64,000 nucleotides of DNA, taken from positions 1 through 64,000 of the forward strand of contig JAOPXK010000059.1 of the NCBI GenBank assembly GCA_025965195.1, written 5' to 3'. Position numbers and translations under genes: made by a program. This DNA is from Marmoricola sp. GTDB lineage: Bacteria; Actinomycetota; Actinomycetes; Propionibacteriales; Nocardioidaceae. Below, in pieces: positions 25,199-31,887 of this stretch. The notes below the pieces were generated by a model. That model ran no database searches. It was not told the origin of the DNA and saw only the letters and a program-made list of their open reading frames with translations. Position 1 is the first letter of the stretch. The number at the start of each line of letters is the position of its first letter.

Positions 25199-25215
25199 AA
25201 GTGGACGGCCCACTT
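25199..25215. promoter_or_regulatory. Inverted repeat AAGTGG-N5-CCACTT, candidate TetR operator
   Basis: Perfect 6-5-6 inverted repeat placed where the -35 element of the TetR promoter should be. Confidence 0.45.
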
Positions 25216-25284
25216 CGGTCGCCCGGACCCGGTCGCTCGAGAAGCTGATCGGCTCACCGATGAGTTTCCGCACCGGTCCGCGTT

Positions 25285-25312
25285 CCACCCTTCAGGAGAT
25301 ACGGAAGGGTGG
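25285..25312. promoter_or_regulatory. Inverted repeat in the leader of the SigG-like gene
   Basis: CCACCCTT and AAGGGTGG are perfect 8-bp arms with a 12-nt loop, ending 33 bp before the ATG at 25346. It could be an operator or a leader hairpin. Confidence 0.4.
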
Positions 25313-25345
25313 TTGGCGGCCGCCCCAACACCAAGGAGCAGCACC

Positions 25346-26344
25346 ATGGATGCAGTACGTACGACGAGTGAGCGCTCCGCCCTCGACACCGAGCTCGAGT
25401 CCCAGGCACGCCGGCGTGAGCTGCACGTGCACTGCTACCGGATGCTCGCGTCGTACGACGAAGCCGAGGATGCCGTCCAGGAGACCTATCTCCGGGCCTG
25501 GCGCTCGCGCGACTCGTTCGAGGGCGAGCACCTTCGTGCGTGGCTCTACAAGATCGCGACCAACGCCTGCGTGGACCTGATCCGCAAGAAGGCCCGGCGA
25601 GTCCCTGAGATGCACTCGTACGCCGAGGTCAGCTGGCTCACGCCGTACCCGGACGACCTGCTCGACCAGGTTGCGTCGGACCAGGACGAGCCGGACATGG
25701 TCGTGGTCGCGCGGGAGACGATCGAGCTGGCCTTCCTGGCCGCATTGCAGGTGCTGCCGCCCCGGCAACGGGCCGCTTTGATCGCGCGGGAGGTCCTCGG
25801 GATGCCCGCCACGGAGACGGCGGACCTGCTGTCGACGAGTGTCGCGGCCGCGAACAGCGCCCTGCAGCGAGCCCGGGTGACGATGAAGCAGCACCTGCCG
25901 TCGCATCGCGGCGACTGGGTTGCGCGGGCACCCAATCCGGCAGAGAAGGAGCTGCTCGTGGCGTTCATCGACGCCCACGAGCGCTGCGACGCGGCTGCGG
26001 CGGTGGCGATCGCGGCCACCGACCTGCGGGTCACGATGCCGCCGAACCCGATGTGTTTCGACGGGCTGGACGCCTTCCAGCCCTTGCTGGTCAGGGCATT
26101 CGGACCGGAGCGCGACGGCGACTGGCGACTGGTGCCGACGATGGCGAACCGGATGCCGACCGCCGCCAGCTATCTCAAGCGGCCGGGCGACACGGAGTTC
26201 CGGGCGTTCAAGTTCGACGTTCTCCGGATCGAGGGGGACGTCATCGCGGAGATCACCACCTTCGGGTCGGACCTGTTCGCGGCCTTCGGGCTGCCGGAGG
26301 TCCTGCCCCTCTCTCCGGTGGTCGAGCCCGGTCGAGACCGATGA
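25346..26344 (+). CDS. SigG/TIGR02960-like sigma factor with C-terminal SnoaL domain
   Basis: A 332-residue sigma-70 factor of the ECF41/SigG-like type that carries its own NTF2-like domain. Region 2 is at about 20-90 (ASYDEAEDAVQETYLRAWRS, then LYKIATNACVDLIRKKARRV). Region 4 is at about 130-185 (LPPRQRAALIAREVLGMPAT, then SVAAANSALQRARVTMKQHL). The SnoaL-like domain is at about 205-325 (ELLVAFIDAHERCDAAAAVA). In this group the C-terminal domain modulates activity instead of a separate anti-sigma factor. The ATG has AAGGAG 7 nt upstream. A divergent TetR gene and two inverted repeats lie upstream; a small membrane ORF and a VOC protein follow. Confidence 0.88.
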   Translation: MDAVRTTSERSALDTELESQARRRELHVHCYRMLASYDEAEDAVQETYLRAWRSRDSFEGEHLRAWLYKIATNACVDLIRKKARRVPEMHSYAEVSWLTPYPDDLLDQVASDQDEPDMVVVARETIELAFLAALQVLPPRQRAALIAREVLGMPATETADLLSTSVAAANSALQRARVTMKQHLPSHRGDWVARAPNPAEKELLVAFIDAHERCDAAAAVAIAATDLRVTMPPNPMCFDGLDAFQPLLVRAFGPERDGDWRLVPTMANRMPTAASYLKRPGDTEFRAFKFDVLRIEGDVIAEITTFGSDLFAAFGLPEVLPLSPVVEPGRDR

Positions 26345-26347
26345 CCT

Positions 26348-26521
26348 TTGCCGGCCGGGACGGTCTGCCTGGCCGTCGTCGTCTGGGTCGGCTTCCCCTT
26401 CGTGCTGCTGTCGGGATCGGTGATGTGGGACAAGGCCGACTGGCGCCTGGCTGCGATCCACGGTGGAGACTGGTTGATCAAGATCCTGCTCGTCTGTCTA
26501 CTCGTCGGGCTCTGGCACTGA
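26348..26521 (+). CDS. Small two-helix membrane protein
   Basis: A 57-residue ORF that begins with TTG 3 nt after the sigma factor stop, in the same frame. It encodes two hydrophobic segments, VCLAVVVWVGFPFVLLSG and WLIKILLVCLLVGLW, joined by SVMWDKADWRLAAIHGGD. The segments alternate hydrophobic and polar residues like real membrane helices, and the codon positions keep the high-GC third-base bias. I do not recognise a family. An ATG at 26341 overlapping the sigma stop is in another frame and would need a frameshift to reach this peptide. Being in frame with the sigma gene, it could also be reached by readthrough. Confidence 0.5.
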   Translation: MPAGTVCLAVVVWVGFPFVLLSGSVMWDKADWRLAAIHGGDWLIKILLVCLLVGLWH

Positions 26522-26544
26522 CGACTCGGTCCCAAGGAGGCAAC

Positions 26545-26916
26545 ATGTTCGAGCACAGCATGGCGTTCAGTGGATTCTCGGTCGACGACATCCCGGCCGC
26601 GAAGAAGTTCTATGGAGAGACCCTCGGCGTCCGGGTGTCCGAGGCCAACGGGATGCTCACCCTGCACCTCGCGGGCGACCGGGACACGCTGGTCTATCCC
26701 AAGCCGAACCACGAGCCCGCGACGTACACGATCCTGAACTTCCCGGTCGATGAGATCGAAGCCGCCGTCGACGAGCTGGTCGGGCGCGGCATCAGCTTCG
26801 AGAAGTACGACGGTCTCGACGAGCGAGGCATCAACCGGCGCGGTGGGCCGCCGATCGCGTGGTTCAAGGACCCGGCCGGCAACGTCCTCTCGGTCCTCGA
26901 GCAGCCGCCGGCCTGA
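26545..26916 (+). CDS. VOC family (glyoxalase/bleomycin resistance-like) protein
   Basis: A 123-residue vicinal-oxygen-chelate fold protein. The first beta-alpha-beta unit is FSGFSVDDIPAAKKFYGETL and the second has the usual PIAWFKDPAGNVLSVLEQ end, with the metal-site Glu in VLEQ. The first expected metal residue is His5 of MFEHSMAF. Members are dioxygenases, isomerases or binding proteins; the activity is unknown. AAGGAGG lies 5 nt before the ATG. It follows the SigG-like gene and the small ORF on the same strand, so it may be part of that operon. Its stop directly abuts the stop of the convergent reductase gene. Confidence 0.85.
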   Translation: MFEHSMAFSGFSVDDIPAAKKFYGETLGVRVSEANGMLTLHLAGDRDTLVYPKPNHEPATYTILNFPVDEIEAAVDELVGRGISFEKYDGLDERGINRRGGPPIAWFKDPAGNVLSVLEQPPA

Positions 26917-27987
26917 TCAGCGGATCGTGCCCTTGCCTGCGATCAGCGGCAGGTCGAGAGCGGTGACCCAGCCGGCCGGGAGCTGGTTGAGGGCGGGTAC
27001 GGCGTTGAGTGCGCGCATCCCCGTCGCGAGGCACCCCGCCGTTGCCGCATCCCGGCCGCTCCCGTCGGTGAAACGGAAGGCGGTCTCCTGGGTGATCGAC
27101 GGCGAGCCCTCGATCTCGACGCGGTAGACGTCCTGCTGCGTCCCGGTCGGCCAGTCGGGCGCCGAGTCGTGACCGATGCGGTTGACGTGCTCGAGCTGGA
27201 TCCGGGTCTCGCCGTTGTAGATGCCGTTGACCGTGAACCGCACGGCGGCCACCTGGCCGGGCTCGATGACACCCTTGGCCGACTTGAGCTCCTTGTCGGT
27301 CACCCACTTGTCCCAGGTGGTGGTGATCTCGTCGAGCTCGATGCCTGCGGCGTACGCGATCATCGGGACGGTTGCGCCCCACGCCATCACCAGAATGTCG
27401 GTGTGCTCGAGCAGCGGCACGAACTCCGGCGGCCGGCCGATGCCCATCTCGTCCTCGTAGTCGCCTTCGTAGTTCGTGTAGTCGAGCAGCTCACTCGCCC
27501 GCACCGTCTGCACCGATCCGGTCAGTCCCATCAGCGTCAGCGGGAACAGGTCGTTCGCGAAGCCGGGGTCGATGCCGGTGGTGAAGCAGGATGCGCCGCC
27601 CGCCTTGCACGCCTCGGTGATCGGGTCGATCCAGGTCGGCGGGTTCAGCTTCATCTCCGGCCAGACCCAGGGAGTCATCGCGGTCGAGCTGACGTCGATG
27701 CCTGCCTTGAGGAACGCCGTGATGACGCGGATGTTCTCGTCGGCGTACGCCGCGGTCGGGCCGAAGTGGACGACCGCATCGGGCTTGAGCGCAATCAGCG
27801 CGTCGATGTCGTCGGTCGCGCTCACTCCGAGCGGCGCGAGTCCGGAGATCTCACCGGCGTCCTTGCCGATCTTGGCGGGATTGCTCACTCCGACGCCGAC
27901 GAGTTCGAACTCCGGGTGGTCGACGAGCTCCGCGATCACGAGCTTGCCGACGAAACCGGTACCCCAGATGACGATGCGCTTGGCCAT
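26917..27987 (-). CDS. Dihydrodipicolinate-reductase-like NAD(P)H dehydrogenase (amine dehydrogenase family)
   Basis: A 356-residue dinucleotide-binding protein with RIVIWGTGFVGKLVIAELVD at residues 4-23 as the Rossmann motif and VVHFGPTAAYADENIRVITA at about 90-110. It belongs to the DapB-like group annotated as NAD(P)H-dependent amine dehydrogenase (2,4-diaminopentanoate dehydrogenase-like). The reaction is not predictable, but a reductase or dehydrogenase acting on a small acid or ketone is likely. The ATG at 27987 gives the usual N-terminus; upstream in-frame codons lack similarity. A KstR-like motif lies 33 bp upstream, which links it tentatively to the sterol catabolism regulon. Confidence 0.75.
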   Translation of the reverse strand: MAKRIVIWGTGFVGKLVIAELVDHPEFELVGVGVSNPAKIGKDAGEISGLAPLGVSATDDIDALIALKPDAVVHFGPTAAYADENIRVITAFLKAGIDVSSTAMTPWVWPEMKLNPPTWIDPITEACKAGGASCFTTGIDPGFANDLFPLTLMGLTGSVQTVRASELLDYTNYEGDYEDEMGIGRPPEFVPLLEHTDILVMAWGATVPMIAYAAGIELDEITTTWDKWVTDKELKSAKGVIEPGQVAAVRFTVNGIYNGETRIQLEHVNRIGHDSAPDWPTGTQQDVYRVEIEGSPSITQETAFRFTDGSGRDAATAGCLATGMRALNAVPALNQLPAGWVTALDLPLIAGKGTIR

Positions 27988-28019
27988 GCCGCATCTCATC
28001 ATCATGTCGATGGGAAAAC

Positions 28020-28033
28020 AAGAACACGTTCTA
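28020..28033 (-). promoter_or_regulatory. KstR-like operator upstream of the reductase gene
   Basis: The 14-mer matches the known mycobacterial KstR consensus TnnAACnnGTTnnA at every fixed position except the first base. It lies 33 bp before the ATG at 27987 on the minus strand. KstR controls cholesterol catabolism in Mycobacterium and Rhodococcus. Confidence 0.5.
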
Positions 28034-28112
28034 TTTCTCTGGCAACGAGGAGTCCCCGCCGCCACCGTCGGAATGACGGCCGGGCAGGTTGGGACGCCTT
28101 CTGGCGTCGTGC

Positions 28113-28146
28113 GATACGGTTCTGTATCCGATACGGAAATGTATCC
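28113..28146 (+). promoter_or_regulatory. Two tandem 17-bp operator-like sites before a TetR gene
   Basis: GATACGGTTCTGTATCC is followed directly by GATACGGAAATGTATCC. Each is an inverted repeat of GATAC and GTATC, and the two differ only in the centre. They end 20 bp before the GTG at 28167 and are probably bound by that TetR protein. Confidence 0.7.
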
Positions 28147-28166
28147 GACCGTTCAGGAGGACCCGC

Positions 28167-28793
28167 GTGCCTGCCGCCGTACGACCTCCGCTGACCCGGC
28201 GTCGCGCCGAAACCCGGCAACGCCTCCTCGACGCCGCGCTCGTCGTCTTCGCCCACGAGGGCTTCGGCCGCTCCACGGTCGAGCAGGTCTGCGAGCAGGC
28301 GGGCTTCACCCGGGGCGCGTTCTACTCCAACTTCTCCTCGCTCGACGAGCTGTTCCTGGCGATGTGGGAGCAGCGGTCGGCGCAGCTGCTGGCGGATCTC
28401 CAGGAGACCGTTGCCGACGAGGCCGTGGACGGCATCCGCACCGTCCGTCAGGCCGTCGAACATCTTCTTCCAGCGGTCCCGGTCGACGACGAGTGGTACC
28501 GGATCACCGCAGAGTTCACCGCGCACGCGCTCCGCAACCCGAGCCTGCGCAAGGTGATGGCTGCCCGGGAGAAGGCCATCACCGACACGATCACTCCGGT
28601 CCTCGAGCGCTCGCTCAAGGGGACTGGTCGCCGGGTCACCAACCGGAGCGCGCTCGGCCAGGCGCTGATCGCCGTCCATGACGGCACCACTGTCCAGTGC
28701 CTGATCGAACCCGATGACGAGACCGTCCAGAAGCGGCGACTGGACCTGATGGTTCACGTCGTGCTCGCCTACACCAAGGAGATCGACCGATGA
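28167..28793 (+). CDS. TetR family regulator of the FAD-dehydrogenase operon
   Basis: A 208-residue TetR repressor. The DNA-binding domain is RQRLLDAALVVFAHEGFGRS then VCEQAGFTRGAFYSNFSSLD (about 16-58). The C-terminal domain is helical. The GTG start at 28167 follows GGAGG at 7 nt. The promoter holds two tandem 17-bp inverted repeats. Its stop overlaps the ATG of the FAD-dependent dehydrogenase as ATGA, so the regulator is the first gene of the operon it likely controls. The inducer is unknown; a steroid or acyl-CoA intermediate is plausible from the neighbours. Confidence 0.87.
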   Translation: MPAAVRPPLTRRRAETRQRLLDAALVVFAHEGFGRSTVEQVCEQAGFTRGAFYSNFSSLDELFLAMWEQRSAQLLADLQETVADEAVDGIRTVRQAVEHLLPAVPVDDEWYRITAEFTAHALRNPSLRKVMAAREKAITDTITPVLERSLKGTGRRVTNRSALGQALIAVHDGTTVQCLIEPDDETVQKRRLDLMVHVVLAYTKEIDR

Positions 28794-30475
28794 GCTTCAC
28801 GCCCGATGTACCCGATGCCCCCGATGTGATCGTCGTCGGAGCCGGTCTGGCCGGGCTCGTTGCGACGCACGAGCTGGTGAAGGCCGGCAAGCGGGTGCTG
28901 GTCCTCGACCAGGAGAACCGCAACAACCTCGGCGGGCAGGCGTTCTGGTCACTCGGTGGTCTCTTCTTCGTGGACAGTCCCGAGCAGCGCCGGATGGGCA
29001 TCAAGGACTCCAAGGAGCTCGCGATGCAGGACTGGCTCGGGTCGGCCGGCTTCGACCGGCTCGACGGCGATGACATCTGGGGTCGGCAGTGGGCCGATGC
29101 GTACGTCGAGTTCGCGGCCACCGAGAAGCGCGCCTACCTGCGCGATCTCGGGCTCAAGGTGCTGCCGTTCGTGGGTTGGGCGGAGAGGGGCAGCGGCTCG
29201 GCGACCGGTCACGGCAACTCGGTCCCGCGTTTCCACCTGACCTGGGGCACCGGCCCAGAGGTCGTCCGGGTCTTCGCGGAGCCGGTGCTCGAGGGGGAGA
29301 AGAAGGGCCTGGTGGAGTTCGCGTTCCGTCATCAGGTCGACGAGCTGGTCGTCGAGGACGGCGCCGTCGTCGGCGTCCGCGGGACGGTGCTGGCTGCGTC
29401 GGATGACGCGCGTGGAGTGAAGTCCAACCGTGACAGGGCCGGCGACTTCGAGCTGCGTGCGGCCGCCGTGGTGGTCACCTCCGGCGGCATCGGCCACAAC
29501 CACGAGCTGATCCGGGAGATCTGGCCGACCGACCGCCTCGGCCCGGCTCCGGACCACATGATCTCCGGCGTGCCTGCACACGTGGACGGCCGGATGCTGG
29601 CCATCACCGAGGGCGCCGGTGGCAACATCGTCAACCGCGACCGGCTCTGGGCCTACACCGAGGGCATCCACAACTGGGACCCGATCTGGCCCGACCATGC
29701 GATCAGGATCATCCCCGGCCCGTCCTCGTTGTGGTTCGACGCCAACGGCAAGCGGATGGCGTCGCCGAACTTCCCGGGCTTCGACTCGCTCGGCACGATG
29801 CGGGAGATCCTCGCGACGGGCCATGACTACTCGTGGTTCATCCTCACCCAGACGATCATCGAGAAGGAGTTCGCGCTCTCGGGCTCCGAGCAGAACCCTG
29901 ACATCACCAGCAAGGACATCAAGTTCATGCTCAAGAGCCGGGCTGCCAAGGGCGCGCCGGGCCCGGTCGAGGCGTTCAAGAAGAACGGTGAGGACTTCGT
30001 CGTCGCCGACACGATCGGTGAGCTCGTCGCGGGGATGAACAAGATCGCCCGCGGCCCGCAGCTGGACGCCGCCGACATCGAGGCGCAGATCGTGGCGCGA
30101 GACCGTGAGGTCGACAACGCGTTCTCCAAGGACCTTCAGCTGATGGCGATCCACAACGCCCGGCGCTCGCGCACCGACAAGCTGGTCCGGGTCGCCAAGC
30201 CCCACAAGATCCTGGATCCGGCGCACGGCCCGCTGATCGCCGTACGCCTCAACATCCTCACCCGCAAGACCCTCGGCGGGCTGGAGACCAACCTGGACTC
30301 GCAGGTGATGAAGCCGGACGGGACGCCGTTCGCCGGTCTCTACGCCGCAGGCGAGGTGGCCGGCTTCGGTGGCGGTGGCGTGCACGGCTACAACGCCCTC
30401 GAGGGGACCTTCCTCGGCGGTTGCATCTTCTCCGGCCGGGCTGCCGGTCTGGCCCTCGCGAAGGAGCTGTCGTGA
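28790..30475 (+). CDS. FAD-binding dehydrogenase (ketosteroid-dehydrogenase/fumarate-reductase superfamily)
   Basis: A 561-residue flavoprotein of the FAD_binding_2 class. The N-terminal dinucleotide motif is VIVVGAGLAGLVATHELVKA (about 13-32) with the acidic end VLVLDQE, and a second FAD contact is TPFAGLYAAGEVAGFGGGGV near the C-terminus (about 505-525), followed by GTFLGGCIFSGRAAG. The overall layout resembles 3-ketosteroid-delta1-dehydrogenase and flavocytochrome fumarate reductases, with a substrate cap at about 270-430. The exact substrate is not known; the catalytic Tyr residues of true KstD are not clearly present. It is coupled to the TetR gene (ATGA) and to the SDR gene (GTGA). Confidence 0.85.
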   Translation: MSFTPDVPDAPDVIVVGAGLAGLVATHELVKAGKRVLVLDQENRNNLGGQAFWSLGGLFFVDSPEQRRMGIKDSKELAMQDWLGSAGFDRLDGDDIWGRQWADAYVEFAATEKRAYLRDLGLKVLPFVGWAERGSGSATGHGNSVPRFHLTWGTGPEVVRVFAEPVLEGEKKGLVEFAFRHQVDELVVEDGAVVGVRGTVLAASDDARGVKSNRDRAGDFELRAAAVVVTSGGIGHNHELIREIWPTDRLGPAPDHMISGVPAHVDGRMLAITEGAGGNIVNRDRLWAYTEGIHNWDPIWPDHAIRIIPGPSSLWFDANGKRMASPNFPGFDSLGTMREILATGHDYSWFILTQTIIEKEFALSGSEQNPDITSKDIKFMLKSRAAKGAPGPVEAFKKNGEDFVVADTIGELVAGMNKIARGPQLDAADIEAQIVARDREVDNAFSKDLQLMAIHNARRSRTDKLVRVAKPHKILDPAHGPLIAVRLNILTRKTLGGLETNLDSQVMKPDGTPFAGLYAAGEVAGFGGGGVHGYNALEGTFLGGCIFSGRAAGLALAKELS

Positions 30476-31275
30476 GCAGGGTGGCCCTGGTGACCGGGGC
30501 GTCCTCGGGGATCGGTCTGGCGACCGCGAAGACCCTGGTGGACAAGGGCTATCGCGTCCTCGGCACCACCCGTGACCCCGCAAGGCTGGCCGACGACGTT
30601 CGGGTGCCCGGCGTCGAGTACGTCGCGCTGGACCTCACCGACCCGGCCTCGATCGAGGCCTGCGCGGCAGCTGTCGGGGCCGTTGACGTGCTCGTGAACA
30701 ACGCCGGCGAGAGCCAGTTCGGTGCCCTCGAGGAGGTGCCTCTCGACGCGATCGAGCGGCTCTTCCAGACCAACGTCTTCGGCGCCGTCCGCCTGACCCA
30801 GCTGCTCGTGCCGGGGATGCGGGAACGCGGCTTCGGGCGGGTCGTGATGGTCGGTTCGATGCTCGGCAGCTTTCCGCTGGCGTTCCGCTCGTCCTACTCC
30901 GCGTCGAAGTCGGCGATCCGCACCTTCGCCACCGCCTCGCGCCACGAGCTCTCGCCGTACGGCGTCTGGCTGACGACCGTCGAGCCGGGTTCGATCGCGA
31001 CCGGCATCAGCGACCGGCGGACCACCTACCTGGCCGACGGTTCGCCGTACGCCCGCGACTACAACACCGTCCTCAACATCCTGAACGGCAACGAGGCAAA
31101 GGGAATCTCCGCGGCCCGGGTGGCTGCCACGGTGCTCACCGCGATCGAAGCCGACCCGCCGGCCGTGCTGTACGCCGTGGGCAGCCGGGCCCCGCTGGTC
31201 TTCACCCTCCGCCGGATCGCACCGCGTGGCGTCGTCGAGAAGCTGATCTCGCGGGCGCACGGCCTCAAGCGCTGA
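30472..31275 (+). CDS. Classical SDR oxidoreductase
   Basis: A 267-residue short-chain dehydrogenase. The cofactor motif is VTGASSGIGLATAKTL (about 7-22), NNAGESQFG holds the structural NNAG, and the active site is SMLGSFPLAFRSSYSASKSA with Ser and YxxxK. An Arg/Asp pattern after beta2 (GTTRDPARLADD) suggests NADPH preference. It begins at a GTG overlapping the stop of the FAD-dependent dehydrogenase (GTGA), so both act in one pathway: probably a hydroxy/keto interconversion next to a ring or chain desaturation. Substrate not identified. Confidence 0.87.
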   Translation: MSRVALVTGASSGIGLATAKTLVDKGYRVLGTTRDPARLADDVRVPGVEYVALDLTDPASIEACAAAVGAVDVLVNNAGESQFGALEEVPLDAIERLFQTNVFGAVRLTQLLVPGMRERGFGRVVMVGSMLGSFPLAFRSSYSASKSAIRTFATASRHELSPYGVWLTTVEPGSIATGISDRRTTYLADGSPYARDYNTVLNILNGNEAKGISAARVAATVLTAIEADPPAVLYAVGSRAPLVFTLRRIAPRGVVEKLISRAHGLKR

Positions 31276-31287
31276 CCTGCACCCGGG

Positions 31288-31293
31288 TACTTT
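31288..31293 (+). promoter_or_regulatory. Leaderless -10 box for the FMN reductase gene
   Basis: TACTTT is followed by 6 nt and the ATG at 31300. Confidence 0.5.
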
Positions 31294-31299
31294 CCTTCT

Positions 31300-31869
31300 A
31301 TGGAGCTGCCACGGATTGCAGTGATCACTGCCAGCACCCGCCCCGCGCGGGTCGGTCCGGCTGTCGCCGAGTGGGTGTACGCCGCGACAGCCGATCGCAC
31401 CGACGCGACGTACGAGCAGGTCGACCTCGCCGACCAGGGGCTGCCGCTGCTCGACGAGCCGGAGCCGGCCGCGAGCCAGCACTACACGAAGGACCACACC
31501 AAGGCCTGGTCGGCGCTGGTGAAGCAGTACGACGGATTCGTGTTCGTCACGCCGGAGTACAACCGTGGCCTCCCCGCGGCACTGAAGAACGCGATCGACT
31601 TCCTCTACCCGGAGTGGAACGACAAGGCGGCCGGGCTCGTCGTCTACGGCTCGTCCGGGGGGCTCCGTGCTGCCGAGCAGCTCAAGTCCGTGCTGGGTGA
31701 GATGCAGGTGGCGACCGTGCGGGCCCAGGTGTCGATCTCGATCTATGACGACATGACCGACTTCACGACGATGACTCCGCGGGACTACCAGGCCGGCAAC
31801 CTGGCCGAGATGCTGCGGCAGACTGCTCGCTGGGCGGGTGCGCTGCGGACACTGCGGCAGCCCGGCTGA
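31300..31869 (+). CDS. NADPH-dependent FMN reductase (flavodoxin-like)
   Basis: A 189-residue flavodoxin-fold protein. The phosphate loop is VITASTRPARVGPAVAEWV (about 8-26), and the FMN-binding FVTPEYNRGLPAALKNAID (about 83-101) is the family hallmark, with VYGSSGGLRAAEQLKSVL later. Such enzymes reduce free flavin, quinones or azo dyes with NAD(P)H. It starts 24 bp after the SDR gene but has its own leaderless promoter, so it may be expressed separately. The following PBP gene begins 18 bp later. Confidence 0.88.
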   Translation: MELPRIAVITASTRPARVGPAVAEWVYAATADRTDATYEQVDLADQGLPLLDEPEPAASQHYTKDHTKAWSALVKQYDGFVFVTPEYNRGLPAALKNAIDFLYPEWNDKAAGLVVYGSSGGLRAAEQLKSVLGEMQVATVRAQVSISIYDDMTDFTTMTPRDYQAGNLAEMLRQTARWAGALRTLRQPG

Positions 31870-31887
31870 CCACACGAAGGGATGACC

